From the NCBI RefSeq assembly GCF_038007965.1, contig NZ_JBBOYD010000001.1, positions 2,334,501-2,398,500 of the forward strand: 64,000 nucleotides of DNA, in the 5' to 3' direction. Of the stretch, positions 43,640-53,368 are shown piece by piece. The notes beneath the pieces were generated by a model. It was not told the DNA's origin and made no database searches. It was given only the letters and a program-made list of their open reading frames with translations. The translations under genes were made by a program, and so were the position numbers. The first letter of the stretch is position 1. Every line of letters begins with the position of its first letter. Source of the DNA: Niallia sp. FSL W8-0635. Its GTDB lineage: Bacteria; Bacillota; Bacilli; Bacillales; Cytobacillaceae.

Positions 43640-43676
43640 ACCTCAATGAATTTTCTATTATAGGATTCATTGAGGT
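43640..43676 (+). terminator. Terminator of the IDEAL gene
   Basis: Perfect 12-base stem ACCTCAATGAAT and complement, 13-base loop, followed by TTTTTCCC. 54 bases after the stop. Confidence 0.85.
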
Positions 43677-43724
43677 TTTTCCCTGCAAAAAAGGATAGCT
43701 TTTTATTTTTTTATATTCCATTAC

Positions 43725-43860
43725 AAAATAAAAACTGCCGATAAACATAGGTTTATCGGCAGTGTATGGGACACTTAAATGTGTCCTACGTATTGAGGCA
43801 ATAAACTACGCTCCACATAGCGCAATAACGTTCATTGACTTATTCAATATAGCTCATCGC
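43725..43860 (-). ncRNA. Candidate small RNA with promoter and intrinsic terminator
   Basis: On the minus strand a promoter-like TTGCTA (43896-43891) and TATATT (43872-43867) are 18 bases apart. The predicted transcript runs from about 43860 to a perfect 13-base terminator stem (43763-43751 with 43746-43734, loop CTAT) followed by TTTTTATTTT. In between it can fold: ACGT-ATTG with CAAT-ACGT enclosing CTATG / CGTAG, and a GACAC / GTGTC hairpin. No reading frame above five codons has a ribosome binding site. It matches no RNA family I recognise. Confidence 0.5.
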
Positions 43861-44160
43861 TAGATTAATATAACATAGTTACTAGAGTCTTAGCAAGCTT
43901 TTTCTTAGAAACCTGTTTTTTTGCATTTATTTAATAGAAGAAATTCATTGTTATCCATATTATCCACGCAAGAGATTATCCAAATAGTATTATCTAAAAA
44001 TAATATTATTCCCAGAAATCCCAAATTAGATTAAATGAAACGTTTGTACTTTACACAAAAGGATAATGCTAGGTATGATTACAGCATATACATAGATTCC
44101 ATTCTATTTTATTTGTATGATAACAAGTAAGATAGAAAATCAAATGAATGGAGGAAGTTT
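43861..44160. other. Upstream region of pepF
   Basis: About 300 bases with the promoter of the candidate small RNA at its left end and the ribosome binding site of pepF at its right. Otherwise AT-rich with nothing recognised. Confidence 0.3.
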
Positions 44161-45951
44161 ATGAATACATATAAGACAAGGGAAGATGTCGCTGATTTAG
44201 AAAAATGGAATTTGGCAGATATTTATCAAACAGAAGAAGACTGGGAAAAAGATCTTCAATTAGTGGAGAAAAAAATCGAGGAGCTTGCAACATTTAATAG
44301 CAATATTATCAATGGGGCTAGTTTATTAGCATATCTTACTCTATCAGAGGAAGTTAGTTTTATTTATCGAAAAGTATATGCCTATGGAATGCTTCTATTA
44401 GATTTGGATACACGCAATACAAATGCACAAAGTCTCATAGAGAAAGCACGTTATGTTGGACAGAAATACAGTAGTGCAACCTCCTTTTTTATGCCCTATT
44501 TATTATCTTTAGAAGAAAGTAAGTTAAAAGCATACATAAAAGAAGAAGAAGGGTTAGCCTATTTCGAAAAAGACTTATTTGAATCTTTTCGCTATAAAAA
44601 GCATGTTTTAAGCAAGGAAAAAGAAGAGATATTATCTGAATTAGGGGAAGCACTAGGCGTACCGAGCAATGTATTCGGAATGATAAATAACGCAGATATT
44701 ACTTTTGGAGAAGTAACAAATGAAGATGGAGAAAAGGTTGAATTAACAAGAGGAATGTATGCCAAAAGAATCGAAAGTGAAGATCGAGAAGTAAGGAAAG
44801 AAGCATACCAAGCATATTACAAGCCATATATAGGACTGAAAAATACCATTGCTACAACGTTTAGTGCAGCAGTGAAAAACAATGTAAAAACAGCGAAACT
44901 AAGAAATTATCCTTCTGCATTAGAAAAAAGTTTGTTTGGGGACCAAGTTCCTGTAAGTGTATATAATAATTTAATTGCGACTACACGAAAGAATTTACCT
45001 TATATGGATGAGTATATGCAATTCCGCAAAAAACGACTACAGCTTGATGAACTACGTGCCTATGATTTAAGTGTTCCATTGGTCGGAGAAGCAGCCAAAG
45101 AAGAGATTAGCTATGAGGAAGCATTTCAAATAATGATTGAGGCACTCAAGCCATTAGGGGAAGAATATGTTTCTGTATTAAAAAGCTTTAAAGAGAATCG
45201 TTATTTAGATGTAAGAGAAACACCAGGGAAACGATCAGGCGCTTATAATTTAGGCTTATATGGTGTTCATCCATATATTCTACTAAATCATCGAGATGAT
45301 TTAGATAGTTTATTTACACTTGCTCATGAATGCGGACATGGAATGCATTCTTATTTTAGTAGTAAACATCAGCCGCAAATAAGCGCAGGCTATAGCATTT
45401 TCGTGGCGGAAGTCGCTTCTACTGTGAATGAAGTATTGTTAATTAGACATTTATTAAAAAAAGAGAAGGATCCACTGAAAAGAGAGCATTTATTACATCA
45501 CTTCATTGATAGCTTTAAAGGTACGTTCTTTACACAAGTGATGTTCAGTGAATTCGAAAAAACAGTGCATGAACAGGCGGAAAAAGGGCTTCCGCTATCA
45601 TTGGATTTTTTCAATGCAACCTATGAAGAATTGTTTAAAGCCTATAATGGTAACGATTTAGTAGTGGAAGAGCAAGTGAAATATGGATGGGCAAGAATCC
45701 CTCATTTTTATCGTCCGTTTTATGTTTATAAGTATGCAACAGGGTTTGCTTCAGCTATAAATATAGCTGATAAACTATTAGAGGGTAAGGCAAAGGACGT
45801 AGAAAATTATTTAGACTTTTTAAAAAGTGGAAGTTCTGACTATCCACTTGAGCTTCTCAAAAAAACTGGTGTCGATTTAACAACACCAGAGCCTATCGAT
45901 CATGCGCTAACGATTTTTCATTCTTTAGTGAAGGAAGTTTTAGAAAAATAA
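44161..45951 (+). CDS. pepF: Oligoendopeptidase F (M3 family)
   Basis: Cytosolic zinc metallopeptidase cleaving short peptides of about 7-17 residues. 596 residues, close to PepF of Bacillus and Lactococcus (about 600). The zinc site is H389-E-C-G-H393 in LAHECGHGMHSYF with the downstream Glu in FVAEVASTVNEVLL. Also typical are YVDVRETPGKRSGAYN-like YLDVRETPGKRSGAYN and HFYRPFYVYKYATGFASA. The ATG follows GAATGGAGGAAGTTT. Single gene. Confidence 0.96.
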   Translation: MNTYKTREDVADLEKWNLADIYQTEEDWEKDLQLVEKKIEELATFNSNIINGASLLAYLTLSEEVSFIYRKVYAYGMLLLDLDTRNTNAQSLIEKARYVGQKYSSATSFFMPYLLSLEESKLKAYIKEEEGLAYFEKDLFESFRYKKHVLSKEKEEILSELGEALGVPSNVFGMINNADITFGEVTNEDGEKVELTRGMYAKRIESEDREVRKEAYQAYYKPYIGLKNTIATTFSAAVKNNVKTAKLRNYPSALEKSLFGDQVPVSVYNNLIATTRKNLPYMDEYMQFRKKRLQLDELRAYDLSVPLVGEAAKEEISYEEAFQIMIEALKPLGEEYVSVLKSFKENRYLDVRETPGKRSGAYNLGLYGVHPYILLNHRDDLDSLFTLAHECGHGMHSYFSSKHQPQISAGYSIFVAEVASTVNEVLLIRHLLKKEKDPLKREHLLHHFIDSFKGTFFTQVMFSEFEKTVHEQAEKGLPLSLDFFNATYEELFKAYNGNDLVVEEQVKYGWARIPHFYRPFYVYKYATGFASAINIADKLLEGKAKDVENYLDFLKSGSSDYPLELLKKTGVDLTTPEPIDHALTIFHSLVKEVLEK

Positions 45952-45966
45952 TAAATGGGTAGAAAA

Positions 45967-46245
45967 AAGGGTCTAAAGCTTTGACTGTTTTCGGAAAGTG
46001 TGTTGCTTTGACCCGCAGCCTGCATACACTTTGCTTTCTCCGAGGCGAGCTGTCGCCTCGAAAAACAAATGAAATACCCGAATTTAAAAGTCGGCCACCA
46101 ACAATTATGATTATATTGCAGTTTTTCAGTGGACTCCTCGCTTATTCCATAGGAGTCTACGCGTATTCAGTCTGCTCTCATTTTCCAACAAATAAAAAAC
46201 GCAACATTCTTTTGAAAACGCCAAAACTTTAAAAGTTAGACCCTT
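45967..46245. repeat. Composite repeat with 10-base outer inverted repeats and a nested palindromic element
   Basis: AAGGGTCTAA at 45967-45976 and its exact complement at 46236-46245 bracket the region. Inside, 46015-46175 starts GCAGCCTGCATACAC and ends GCGTATTCAGTCTGC, imperfect inverted termini shared with the element at 53484-53602; AGGAGTCTACG before the right terminus is identical in both. No gene; a reading frame across it (45981-46232) has no ribosome binding site. Confidence 0.7.
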
Positions 46246-46255
46246 ATTCCTTCGT

Positions 46256-47158
46256 TTATTGATATTTTTCTAATATCGTGAAGAAATCGATGACAAATCG
46301 TCGAAAGGTTTGAACAGATGGAGGAGATTCTCGATTGCTTGGAACGATAATTCCGACAGTTCGACTGATAATTGGATCTTCAATTGGTATTTTCACCGTA
46401 AACTTTGGAACCGTGTCATAAAAAGTGCTCTCTGGTAGCAACGTCACACCCATACCCGCAGAAACCAATCCTTTAATCGCATCTAAATCCTCGCCTTCCG
46501 CATTTATATTTGGTAAAAATCCTTCTTGTTTACAAGCATCTATGGCAATTTTTTGCAAGATATAGCCTTCTGGAAATAAAACAAATTCATCATTGCGTAA
46601 ATCTCGTAAGCGTAAGGATCTCCTTTCGCTTAACAAATGCGTGCTCGGTAATAAGGCAAAGATTTTTTCTGTAAACAAAATGTTCCCCGTTAATAAAAAA
46701 TCGTCCGTAGGTACAGGACCCAAGAAGGCTAAATCTAAATCTCTATTTTTTACACCTTCTGTTAAAAAATGATAAGATCCTTGCCGTAATTGAAATTTCA
46801 CATTGGGATGTTTTTCTTTAAAGGCAGAAATAACCGTTGGTAGTAAATGACTTGCAAGACTTGTTGGAAAGCCAATTTTTATCGAGCCTCTTTCTGGATC
46901 CAAATAGGCATTTACCTGTTCAATAGCACGATCAACTGATTTGACGATAGCAAGAGAATGGGTTAAAAATATCTTTCCAATCGAAGTCAGCTTTACATTT
47001 CTACCCTCACGTTCAAATAATTGAACACCTAGCTCATCTTCTAAGTTTGCAATTTGACGACTAACAGCAGATTGGGCAACATGCAGATGTTCAGCGGCAG
47101 CTGATACATGCTCTCTTTCCGCTACTTCAATAAAATATTTTAGTTGTCTCAGTTCCAT
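46256..47158 (-). CDS. gltC: LysR-type transcriptional activator of glutamate synthase (GltC)
   Basis: 300 residues, the LTTR length. N-terminal HTH (MELRQLKYFIEVAEREHVSA, HVAQSAVSRQIANLEDELG), then a periplasmic-binding-like effector domain with IKIGFPTSLASHLLPTVI. It resembles B. subtilis GltC, which activates gltAB and represses itself according to 2-oxoglutarate and glutamate levels. The divergent position, 139 bases from the start of the glutamate synthase gene, is the same as in B. subtilis. The ATG is preceded by AAGGTCGATAAAA. Confidence 0.95.
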   Translation of the reverse strand: MELRQLKYFIEVAEREHVSAAAEHLHVAQSAVSRQIANLEDELGVQLFEREGRNVKLTSIGKIFLTHSLAIVKSVDRAIEQVNAYLDPERGSIKIGFPTSLASHLLPTVISAFKEKHPNVKFQLRQGSYHFLTEGVKNRDLDLAFLGPVPTDDFLLTGNILFTEKIFALLPSTHLLSERRSLRLRDLRNDEFVLFPEGYILQKIAIDACKQEGFLPNINAEGEDLDAIKGLVSAGMGVTLLPESTFYDTVPKFTVKIPIEDPIISRTVGIIVPSNRESPPSVQTFRRFVIDFFTILEKYQ

Positions 47159-47181
47159 TTTTATCGACCTTCTTTATTATT

Positions 47182-47196
47182 ATCTCATTTTTAGAT
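47182..47196. promoter_or_regulatory. Likely GltC binding site
   Basis: ATCT-N7-AGAT, a dyad with the LysR T-N11-A form, lies between gltC and the glutamate synthase gene. A second partial copy (ATCTAAATGATAT) follows at about 47204. Confidence 0.55.
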
Positions 47197-47297
47197 TATT
47201 TCTATCTAAATGATATATTGTACATATGAATTTGTATAGTATAATTGAATTATCTGAATAAAAAAATTTGTTAGAAAATCTGACAGGGGTGGTTGAA

Positions 47298-50200
47298 ATG
47301 ACGTACAACCAAATGGAAAAAGCGCAGGGCTTATATAGACCGGAATTTGAACATGATGCATGTGGAATCGGACTGTACGCTCATATAAAAGGGGAAGCGA
47401 CGCATGACATCGTTACAAAAGGATTAAGCATGCTTTGTAAATTAGATCACCGTGGTGGGCAAGGGAGTGACCCATTAACAGGAGATGGTGCTGGATTAAT
47501 GGTACAAATCCCAGATGCTTTCTTTCGGAAAGAATTAAAAGATATCAATCTGCCAGAACGTGGCCAATATGCAGTTGGAATGGTCTTTTTCTCAAAGGAT
47601 GATCCAAATCGAGACAAAATCGAGACAAAAATTAATGAATATATTGCAGAGGTCGGAGAAGTACTTTTAGGTTGGAGAACTGTACCTACTGAATTCAGAA
47701 AAATCGGAAAAGTTGCACAAGAAAGCTGCCCGGTAATTCGGCAAGTATTCATTCAATCAAATCAAACAAATAAAGATAAATTAGCGTTTGAACGCAAATT
47801 ATATATTATCAGAAAATTAGCAGAAAAATGGGGAAGCGACGAAGAGAAAGAGTTTTACTTTGCGAGTCTTTCATCAAGCACAATTGTCTATAAAGGATTA
47901 TTAACATCTGATCAAGTAGAAAGCTTTTATTTAGATGTTCAAGACCCAGCATTTGTTTCTGCTTTCGCCATTGTGCATTCTCGTTTCAGCACCAATACAT
48001 TTCCTAGCTGGGAAAGAGCTCATCCAAATCGATACTTAATTCACAACGGAGAAATAAATACATTAAGAGGAAACTTTAACTGGATGAAAGCAAGAGAGCA
48101 GCAATTTGTATCAGAGGTTTTTGGAGCAGATTTAGAAAAAGTGTTGCCAATTTTAGATTCCAATGGAAGTGACTCCTCTGTATTCGACAATGCATTAGAA
48201 TTCTTTATCCTATCTGGGCGCACACCAGCTCACGCGGCAATGATGATGATTCCAGAGCCTTGGACAGAGAACCCGCATATAACAAAACAAAAAAGGGATT
48301 TTTACGAGTATCATAGTAGCTTAATGGAACCATGGGATGGACCAATGGCCATTACTTTTACAGACGGAAAACAAATTGGTGCGATTCTTGATCGTAATGG
48401 ATTACGTCCAGCAAGATACTATGTGACGAAAGATGATTATATCGTTTTTTCTTCAGAGGTTGGCGTTGTACCAGTTGAAGAAGAAAACATCCTTTATAAA
48501 GAGCGCTTAAGTCCTGGAAAAATGCTATTGATTGATTTAGAAGAAGGTCGTATTGTTTCCGACGAAGAATTAAAGAATTCAATTGCATCCGAGCATCCAT
48601 ATGCAGAATGGTTAGAGGAAGTTGTTCGCTTAGAGGAAAATAAAGAAGAAAAAGCGGAGACATTTCCTGATTTAATAGCAAGGCAGAAAGCTTTTGGCTA
48701 TACGTATGAAGATGTGCAAAAAAATCTTATTCCTGTTGTAATAGAAGGAAAAGATCCAATCGGTTCAATGGGAAATGATACGCCGCTAGCTGTATTATCC
48801 AATAAGCCACAATCATTATTTAATTATTTTAAGCAGCTATTTGCTCAAGTAACCAATCCGCCAATTGATGCTATTCGCGAACAGCTAGTTACATCAACTC
48901 TTTCTTGGTTAGGAGCAGAAGGTGATTTACTTCACCCTGATGCAAAGAACTGTCATAGAATTCAGTTGAAAACGCCTATTTTATCTAATGGTGATGTGGA
49001 ACAATTGCGAGCTAATTCTATGACAGAATTTACAGCTAGAACAATCGATGCTTTATTTACTGATGATTTAGAGGAAAGCATAAATAGCCTTGTCCAAAAG
49101 GCAGAAGAAGCAATCGCCCAAGGTGTATCCTTACTGATTCTTTCTGATCGCACAATGAATAAAGAGGAAAAAGCAATTCCTGTTCTACTTGCTGTAAGTG
49201 CATTACATCAAGATTTAATTAAAAAGGGGCTTCGTGCGAAAGCAAGTATTATTGTTGAGTCTGGTGAAGTACGTGAAGTACATCATTTTGCAAGTTTAAT
49301 TGGTTTTGGTGCTGATGCCATTAATCCATATTTAGTCTATGCAACATATAATCAAGCAATAGAAGATGGCATCTTGTCTCTTTCTTATGAAGAAACGGTA
49401 GCTCGATACAATACAGTAATTACAGAGGGTGTCGTTAAAGTAATGTCTAAAATGGGCATTTCTACTGTACAGAGCTATAGAGGTGCACAAATTTTTGAAG
49501 CGGTTGGTATTGGAAAAGAAGTAATCGATCGATACTTTACTGGAACTGTCTCCCAGCTTGGTGGTATCGGAATAGAAATTATTGCGGAAGAGGCAACAAA
49601 AAGACATATGTTAGGCTATCAAGAATCAATCGATGAAACATTAGATTCAGGAAGTGATTTCCAATGGAGAAAAGGCGGAGAACACCATGCTTTTAATCCA
49701 AAAACAATCCATACTTTACAATGGGCATGTCGACAAGGGGACTACGGATTATTCAAACAATTTTCTGAAGCGGCTAATGAAGAAAGCATGAGTTTTTTGC
49801 GTAATTTATTTGCTTTTGATGGATCAAGACAGCCGATCGATATTAATGAAGTGGAATCTGTCGAATCAATCGTTAAACGATTTAAAACAGGTGCTATGTC
49901 ATTTGGATCTCTAAGTAAGGAAGCACATGAAACATTGGCAATTGCGATGAATCGATTAGGCGCAAGCAGTAATAGTGGTGAAGGTGGAGAAGATCCATCC
50001 CGTTATTCATTGGATGAAAATGGCGATAATCGCAGAAGTAATATTAAACAAATTGCATCTGGGCGATTCGGAGTTAAAAGTCATTATTTAATCAATGCGA
50101 AAGAACTGCAAATTAAGATGGCGCAAGGAGCAAAGCCTGGTGAAGGTGGACAGTTACCAGGAAACAAAGTATATCCTTGGGTTGCAGAAGTACGTGGGTC

Positions 50201-51851
50201 CACACCAGGTGTGGGATTGATTTCACCACCACCACATCATGATATCTATTCAATTGAGGATTTATCCCAGCTTATCCATGATTTGAAAAATGCAAATAGA
50301 GATGCACGTATTTCCGTTAAATTAGTTTCAAAAGGCGGAATTGGGACAATTGCAGCTGGTGTTGCAAAAGGTGCAGCAGACGTTATCGTTGTGAGCGGTT
50401 ATGATGGAGGTACAGGAGCATCTCCTAAAACGAGTATTAAACATACTGGTCTTCCATGGGAACTTGGCTTAGCTGAAGCTCATCAGACATTAATGTTAAA
50501 CGGTTTAAGAAGTCGAGTAGTGCTTGAAACAGACGGAAAGCTAATGACAGGGAAAGATGTTGTTCTTGCAGCCCTTCTAGGAGCAGAAGAATTTGGTTTT
50601 GCAACAGCTCCGTTAATTGTAATGGGATGTGTGATGATGCGTGCGTGTCATTTGGATACTTGTCCAGTTGGCATTGCAACACAAAACCCAGAGCTACGAT
50701 ATAAATTTGCAGGAGATCCAAATCATATCGTTAACTTCATGCGCTTTGTAGCGGAAGAGGTACGTGAGTTAATGGCACAATTAGGTTTCCGTACAGTGGA
50801 AGAAATGGTTGGTAGAACTGATGTGTTAAACGTTAGCACAGAAGCGAAAACGCATTGGAAAGCGAAGGACTTAGATTTATCTAAACTTTTATATAAAGTG
50901 GATGGTCCAAGAACGTTCCAAACGCCGCAAAATCATAAGATTGAGGAAAGCTTAGATATTCAAAAGATTCTTCCAGCCGTTAACAAAGCAATAAAAAACA
51001 AAGAAACACTAGATTTACATTATTCTATCCGAAATACAAACCGTGTAACAGGTACGATTGTTGGTAGCGAAATTTCGAAGCTATACGGAGAAGCAGGTCT
51101 TCCAGAAAATACGATTAATCTTCATTTCACAGGATCAGCTGGTCAAAGCTTCGGAGCGTTTATTCCAAAAGGCATGAGCCTTTATTTAACAGGAGATGCA
51201 AATGACTACATCGGCAAAGGGCTATCAGGTGGGAGAATTGTCGCAAAAGCACCAGCAGTAAATTCTTATACAGCAAAAGATAATGTTATTATTGGCAATG
51301 TAGCATTTTACGGAGCGACAAGTGGAGAAGCCTTTATTAACGGTAAAGCAGGCGAACGTTTCGCTGTTCGAAACAGTGGTGCAAGTATCGTTGTAGAAGG
51401 CATCGGAGACCATGGCTTAGAATATATGACTGGTGGGGAAGTTATTATTTTAGGAGATGTTGGTAAAAACTTTGCAGCTGGTATGTCTGGCGGAGTTGCT
51501 TATGTATTATCAAAGGATGCAGACCAATTTAAAACATTATGTAATAAAGAAATGATTATTTTTGAAACACTTGAAGAGAGAGCAGAAATAGAGAGAGTAA
51601 AAGGACTAATTGAAAAACATGTAGCTTTAACAGATAGCTTGTCAGGCCAACAAATACTTGCTAATTGGGATAAATATGTAGGACAGTTTGTTAAAGTAAT
51701 TCCGAAAGACTATAAACGAATGATCGCAAATATTCAAAAAGGCTTAGAAAGTGGCTTATCAGAAGAAGCTGCTGCAATGGAAGCTTTTGAAAACAACTCA
51801 AAACAAGACAAAAAAAAACAAACAAATAAAATAACCGTCTTAGTTCAGTAG
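47298..51851 (+). CDS. gltB: Glutamate synthase (NADPH) large subunit
   Basis: Makes two glutamates from glutamine and 2-oxoglutarate; named GltA in B. subtilis. 1517 residues from ATG 47298 (AGGGGTGGTTGAA upstream; the frame opens at 47268). A propeptide of 21 residues precedes Cys22 in HDACGIGLYAH, the N-terminal nucleophile of the class II amidotransferase domain. The central and FMN domains contain SNSGEGGEDPSRY and GQLPGNKVYPWVAEVRG, GGTGASPKTSIKHTGLPWEL and the [3Fe-4S] cysteines CVMMRACHLDTCPVGI. The C-terminal beta-helix (GXG repeats, LTGDANDYIGKGLSGGRI) is complete. Followed 15 bases later by the small subunit; regulated by the divergent GltC. Confidence 0.97.
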   Translation: MTYNQMEKAQGLYRPEFEHDACGIGLYAHIKGEATHDIVTKGLSMLCKLDHRGGQGSDPLTGDGAGLMVQIPDAFFRKELKDINLPERGQYAVGMVFFSKDDPNRDKIETKINEYIAEVGEVLLGWRTVPTEFRKIGKVAQESCPVIRQVFIQSNQTNKDKLAFERKLYIIRKLAEKWGSDEEKEFYFASLSSSTIVYKGLLTSDQVESFYLDVQDPAFVSAFAIVHSRFSTNTFPSWERAHPNRYLIHNGEINTLRGNFNWMKAREQQFVSEVFGADLEKVLPILDSNGSDSSVFDNALEFFILSGRTPAHAAMMMIPEPWTENPHITKQKRDFYEYHSSLMEPWDGPMAITFTDGKQIGAILDRNGLRPARYYVTKDDYIVFSSEVGVVPVEEENILYKERLSPGKMLLIDLEEGRIVSDEELKNSIASEHPYAEWLEEVVRLEENKEEKAETFPDLIARQKAFGYTYEDVQKNLIPVVIEGKDPIGSMGNDTPLAVLSNKPQSLFNYFKQLFAQVTNPPIDAIREQLVTSTLSWLGAEGDLLHPDAKNCHRIQLKTPILSNGDVEQLRANSMTEFTARTIDALFTDDLEESINSLVQKAEEAIAQGVSLLILSDRTMNKEEKAIPVLLAVSALHQDLIKKGLRAKASIIVESGEVREVHHFASLIGFGADAINPYLVYATYNQAIEDGILSLSYEETVARYNTVITEGVVKVMSKMGISTVQSYRGAQIFEAVGIGKEVIDRYFTGTVSQLGGIGIEIIAEEATKRHMLGYQESIDETLDSGSDFQWRKGGEHHAFNPKTIHTLQWACRQGDYGLFKQFSEAANEESMSFLRNLFAFDGSRQPIDINEVESVESIVKRFKTGAMSFGSLSKEAHETLAIAMNRLGASSNSGEGGEDPSRYSLDENGDNRRSNIKQIASGRFGVKSHYLINAKELQIKMAQGAKPGEGGQLPGNKVYPWVAEVRGSTPGVGLISPPPHHDIYSIEDLSQLIHDLKNANRDARISVKLVSKGGIGTIAAGVAKGAADVIVVSGYDGGTGASPKTSIKHTGLPWELGLAEAHQTLMLNGLRSRVVLETDGKLMTGKDVVLAALLGAEEFGFATAPLIVMGCVMMRACHLDTCPVGIATQNPELRYKFAGDPNHIVNFMRFVAEEVRELMAQLGFRTVEEMVGRTDVLNVSTEAKTHWKAKDLDLSKLLYKVDGPRTFQTPQNHKIEESLDIQKILPAVNKAIKNKETLDLHYSIRNTNRVTGTIVGSEISKLYGEAGLPENTINLHFTGSAGQSFGAFIPKGMSLYLTGDANDYIGKGLSGGRIVAKAPAVNSYTAKDNVIIGNVAFYGATSGEAFINGKAGERFAVRNSGASIVVEGIGDHGLEYMTGGEVIILGDVGKNFAAGMSGGVAYVLSKDADQFKTLCNKEMIIFETLEERAEIERVKGLIEKHVALTDSLSGQQILANWDKYVGQFVKVIPKDYKRMIANIQKGLESGLSEEAAAMEAFENNSKQDKKKQTNKITVLVQ

Positions 51852-51866
51852 AAAGGAGAGAACAGA

Positions 51867-53360
51867 ATGGGAAAAGCAACTGGATTCATCGAATTTAATC
51901 GGGAGGAAGCGGAAGAAAGAAATCCGCTTTCCCGCCTAAAAGATTTTAAAAAATATTCTGCTCCTTTCGCTGATGATGTCCTTCAAAGACAAGGGGCACG
52001 CTGTATGGACTGTGCAACACCATTTTGCCATATTGGAATGGAAATCGCCGGAAGTACATCTGGCTGTCCTATCCATAACTTAATTCCTGAATGGAATGAC
52101 CTTGTTTATAAAGGCAGATGGAAAGAGGCGTTAGACAGATTATTAAAAACGAATAACTTTCCAGAATTCACCGGTAGTGCATGCCCAGCACCATGTGAAG
52201 GTTCTTGTACGGTCGCAATCTCTGATCCTGCCGTTGCGATAAAAAATATCGAGCGCACCATCATTGATAAAGGTTTTGCAAATGGATGGATACAACCGCG
52301 AATTCCTCAAAAGAGAACAGGAAAAAAAGTAGCAATTATTGGATCTGGTCCTGCAGGACTTGCTAGTGCGGATCAATTAAATCAAGCTGGGCATTCTGTA
52401 ACGGTTTATGAAAGAGCAGATAGACCAGGCGGATTATTAATGTACGGTATTCCAAATATGAAAATCGAGAAAAAAGACGTTGAGCGCAGAATTAAGCTTC
52501 TTACCCAAGAAGGTATTGATTTTATTACTAGTACAGAGGTAGGAAAAGATATTACAGCAGAAGAATTAAGAGAAAAGTATGATGCCGTCATTCTTTGTAC
52601 AGGTGCTCAAAAGCAAAGAGATTTAGTCATGGAAGGCAGAGATGCGGAAGGTGTACACTTTGCCATGGACTATTTAACTGGCGTTACAAAAAGTTTACTA
52701 GATTCTAATTTGAAAGATAGAAACTTTATTGATGCTGAAGGCAAGGATGTCATTGTTATTGGTGGCGGAGATACAGGTGCCGATTGTGTTGCAACAGCAC
52801 TTCGCCAAAAATGTAAAAGCGTCGTCCAATTTGGCAAACACCCTAAGCTTGGATTAATGCGCACAAGTGATAATATGTGGCCAGCATCCCCAAATGTTTT
52901 TACTTTAGAATATGCTTACGAAGAAGCGGAACAGAAGTTTGGGGAAGATCCAAGACAGTATGGAATTCAAACAAAGAAAATGGTTAAAGACGAAAATGGT
53001 AGATTAAAAGAATTACACACCGTTTCAATGGAAAAAATAAAGCAAGAAGATGGAACATTTATTTTTAAAGAAATCCCAGGAACAGAAAAAGTATGGCCAG
53101 CACAGTTAGTTTTTATCGCAATCGGGTTTGAAGGACCAGAACAACCTGTATTAAAGCATTTTGGTCTCGAAACAATGAACCGTAAAGTCGCTGCTGCCTA
53201 TGGTGATTTTGAAACAAATCTAGAAGGTGTTTTCGCAGCAGGCGATGCACGCAGAGGACAAAGTTTAATAGTATGGGCAATTAATGAGGGAAGAGAAGCT
53301 GCTAGAAAAGTAGATGAATACTTAATGGGTGCTTCGATTTTACCAACTGTTAATGCTTAA
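51867..53360 (+). CDS. gltD: Glutamate synthase small subunit
   Basis: NADPH-oxidising FAD/[4Fe-4S] subunit passing electrons to the large subunit; named GltB in B. subtilis. 497 residues. N-terminal cysteines RCMDCATPFCH and GCPIHN, then TGSACPAPCEGSC hold the Fe-S clusters. FAD motif VAIIGSGPAGLASADQLNQ and NADPH motif DVIVIGGGDTGADCVATAL. C-terminal FAD contact GVFAAGDARRGQSLIVWAIN. The ATG follows AGAAAGGAGAGAACAGA. The hairpin at 53399-53443, part of repeat element B, is the nearest possible terminator. Confidence 0.97.
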   Translation: MGKATGFIEFNREEAEERNPLSRLKDFKKYSAPFADDVLQRQGARCMDCATPFCHIGMEIAGSTSGCPIHNLIPEWNDLVYKGRWKEALDRLLKTNNFPEFTGSACPAPCEGSCTVAISDPAVAIKNIERTIIDKGFANGWIQPRIPQKRTGKKVAIIGSGPAGLASADQLNQAGHSVTVYERADRPGGLLMYGIPNMKIEKKDVERRIKLLTQEGIDFITSTEVGKDITAEELREKYDAVILCTGAQKQRDLVMEGRDAEGVHFAMDYLTGVTKSLLDSNLKDRNFIDAEGKDVIVIGGGDTGADCVATALRQKCKSVVQFGKHPKLGLMRTSDNMWPASPNVFTLEYAYEEAEQKFGEDPRQYGIQTKKMVKDENGRLKELHTVSMEKIKQEDGTFIFKEIPGTEKVWPAQLVFIAIGFEGPEQPVLKHFGLETMNRKVAAAYGDFETNLEGVFAAGDARRGQSLIVWAINEGREAARKVDEYLMGASILPTVNA

Positions 53361-53368
53361 AGATAAAA

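Noticed and set aside
45981..46232. Plus-strand frame of 83 codons after pepF
   Set aside because: Crosses a repeated palindromic element and has no ribosome binding site.
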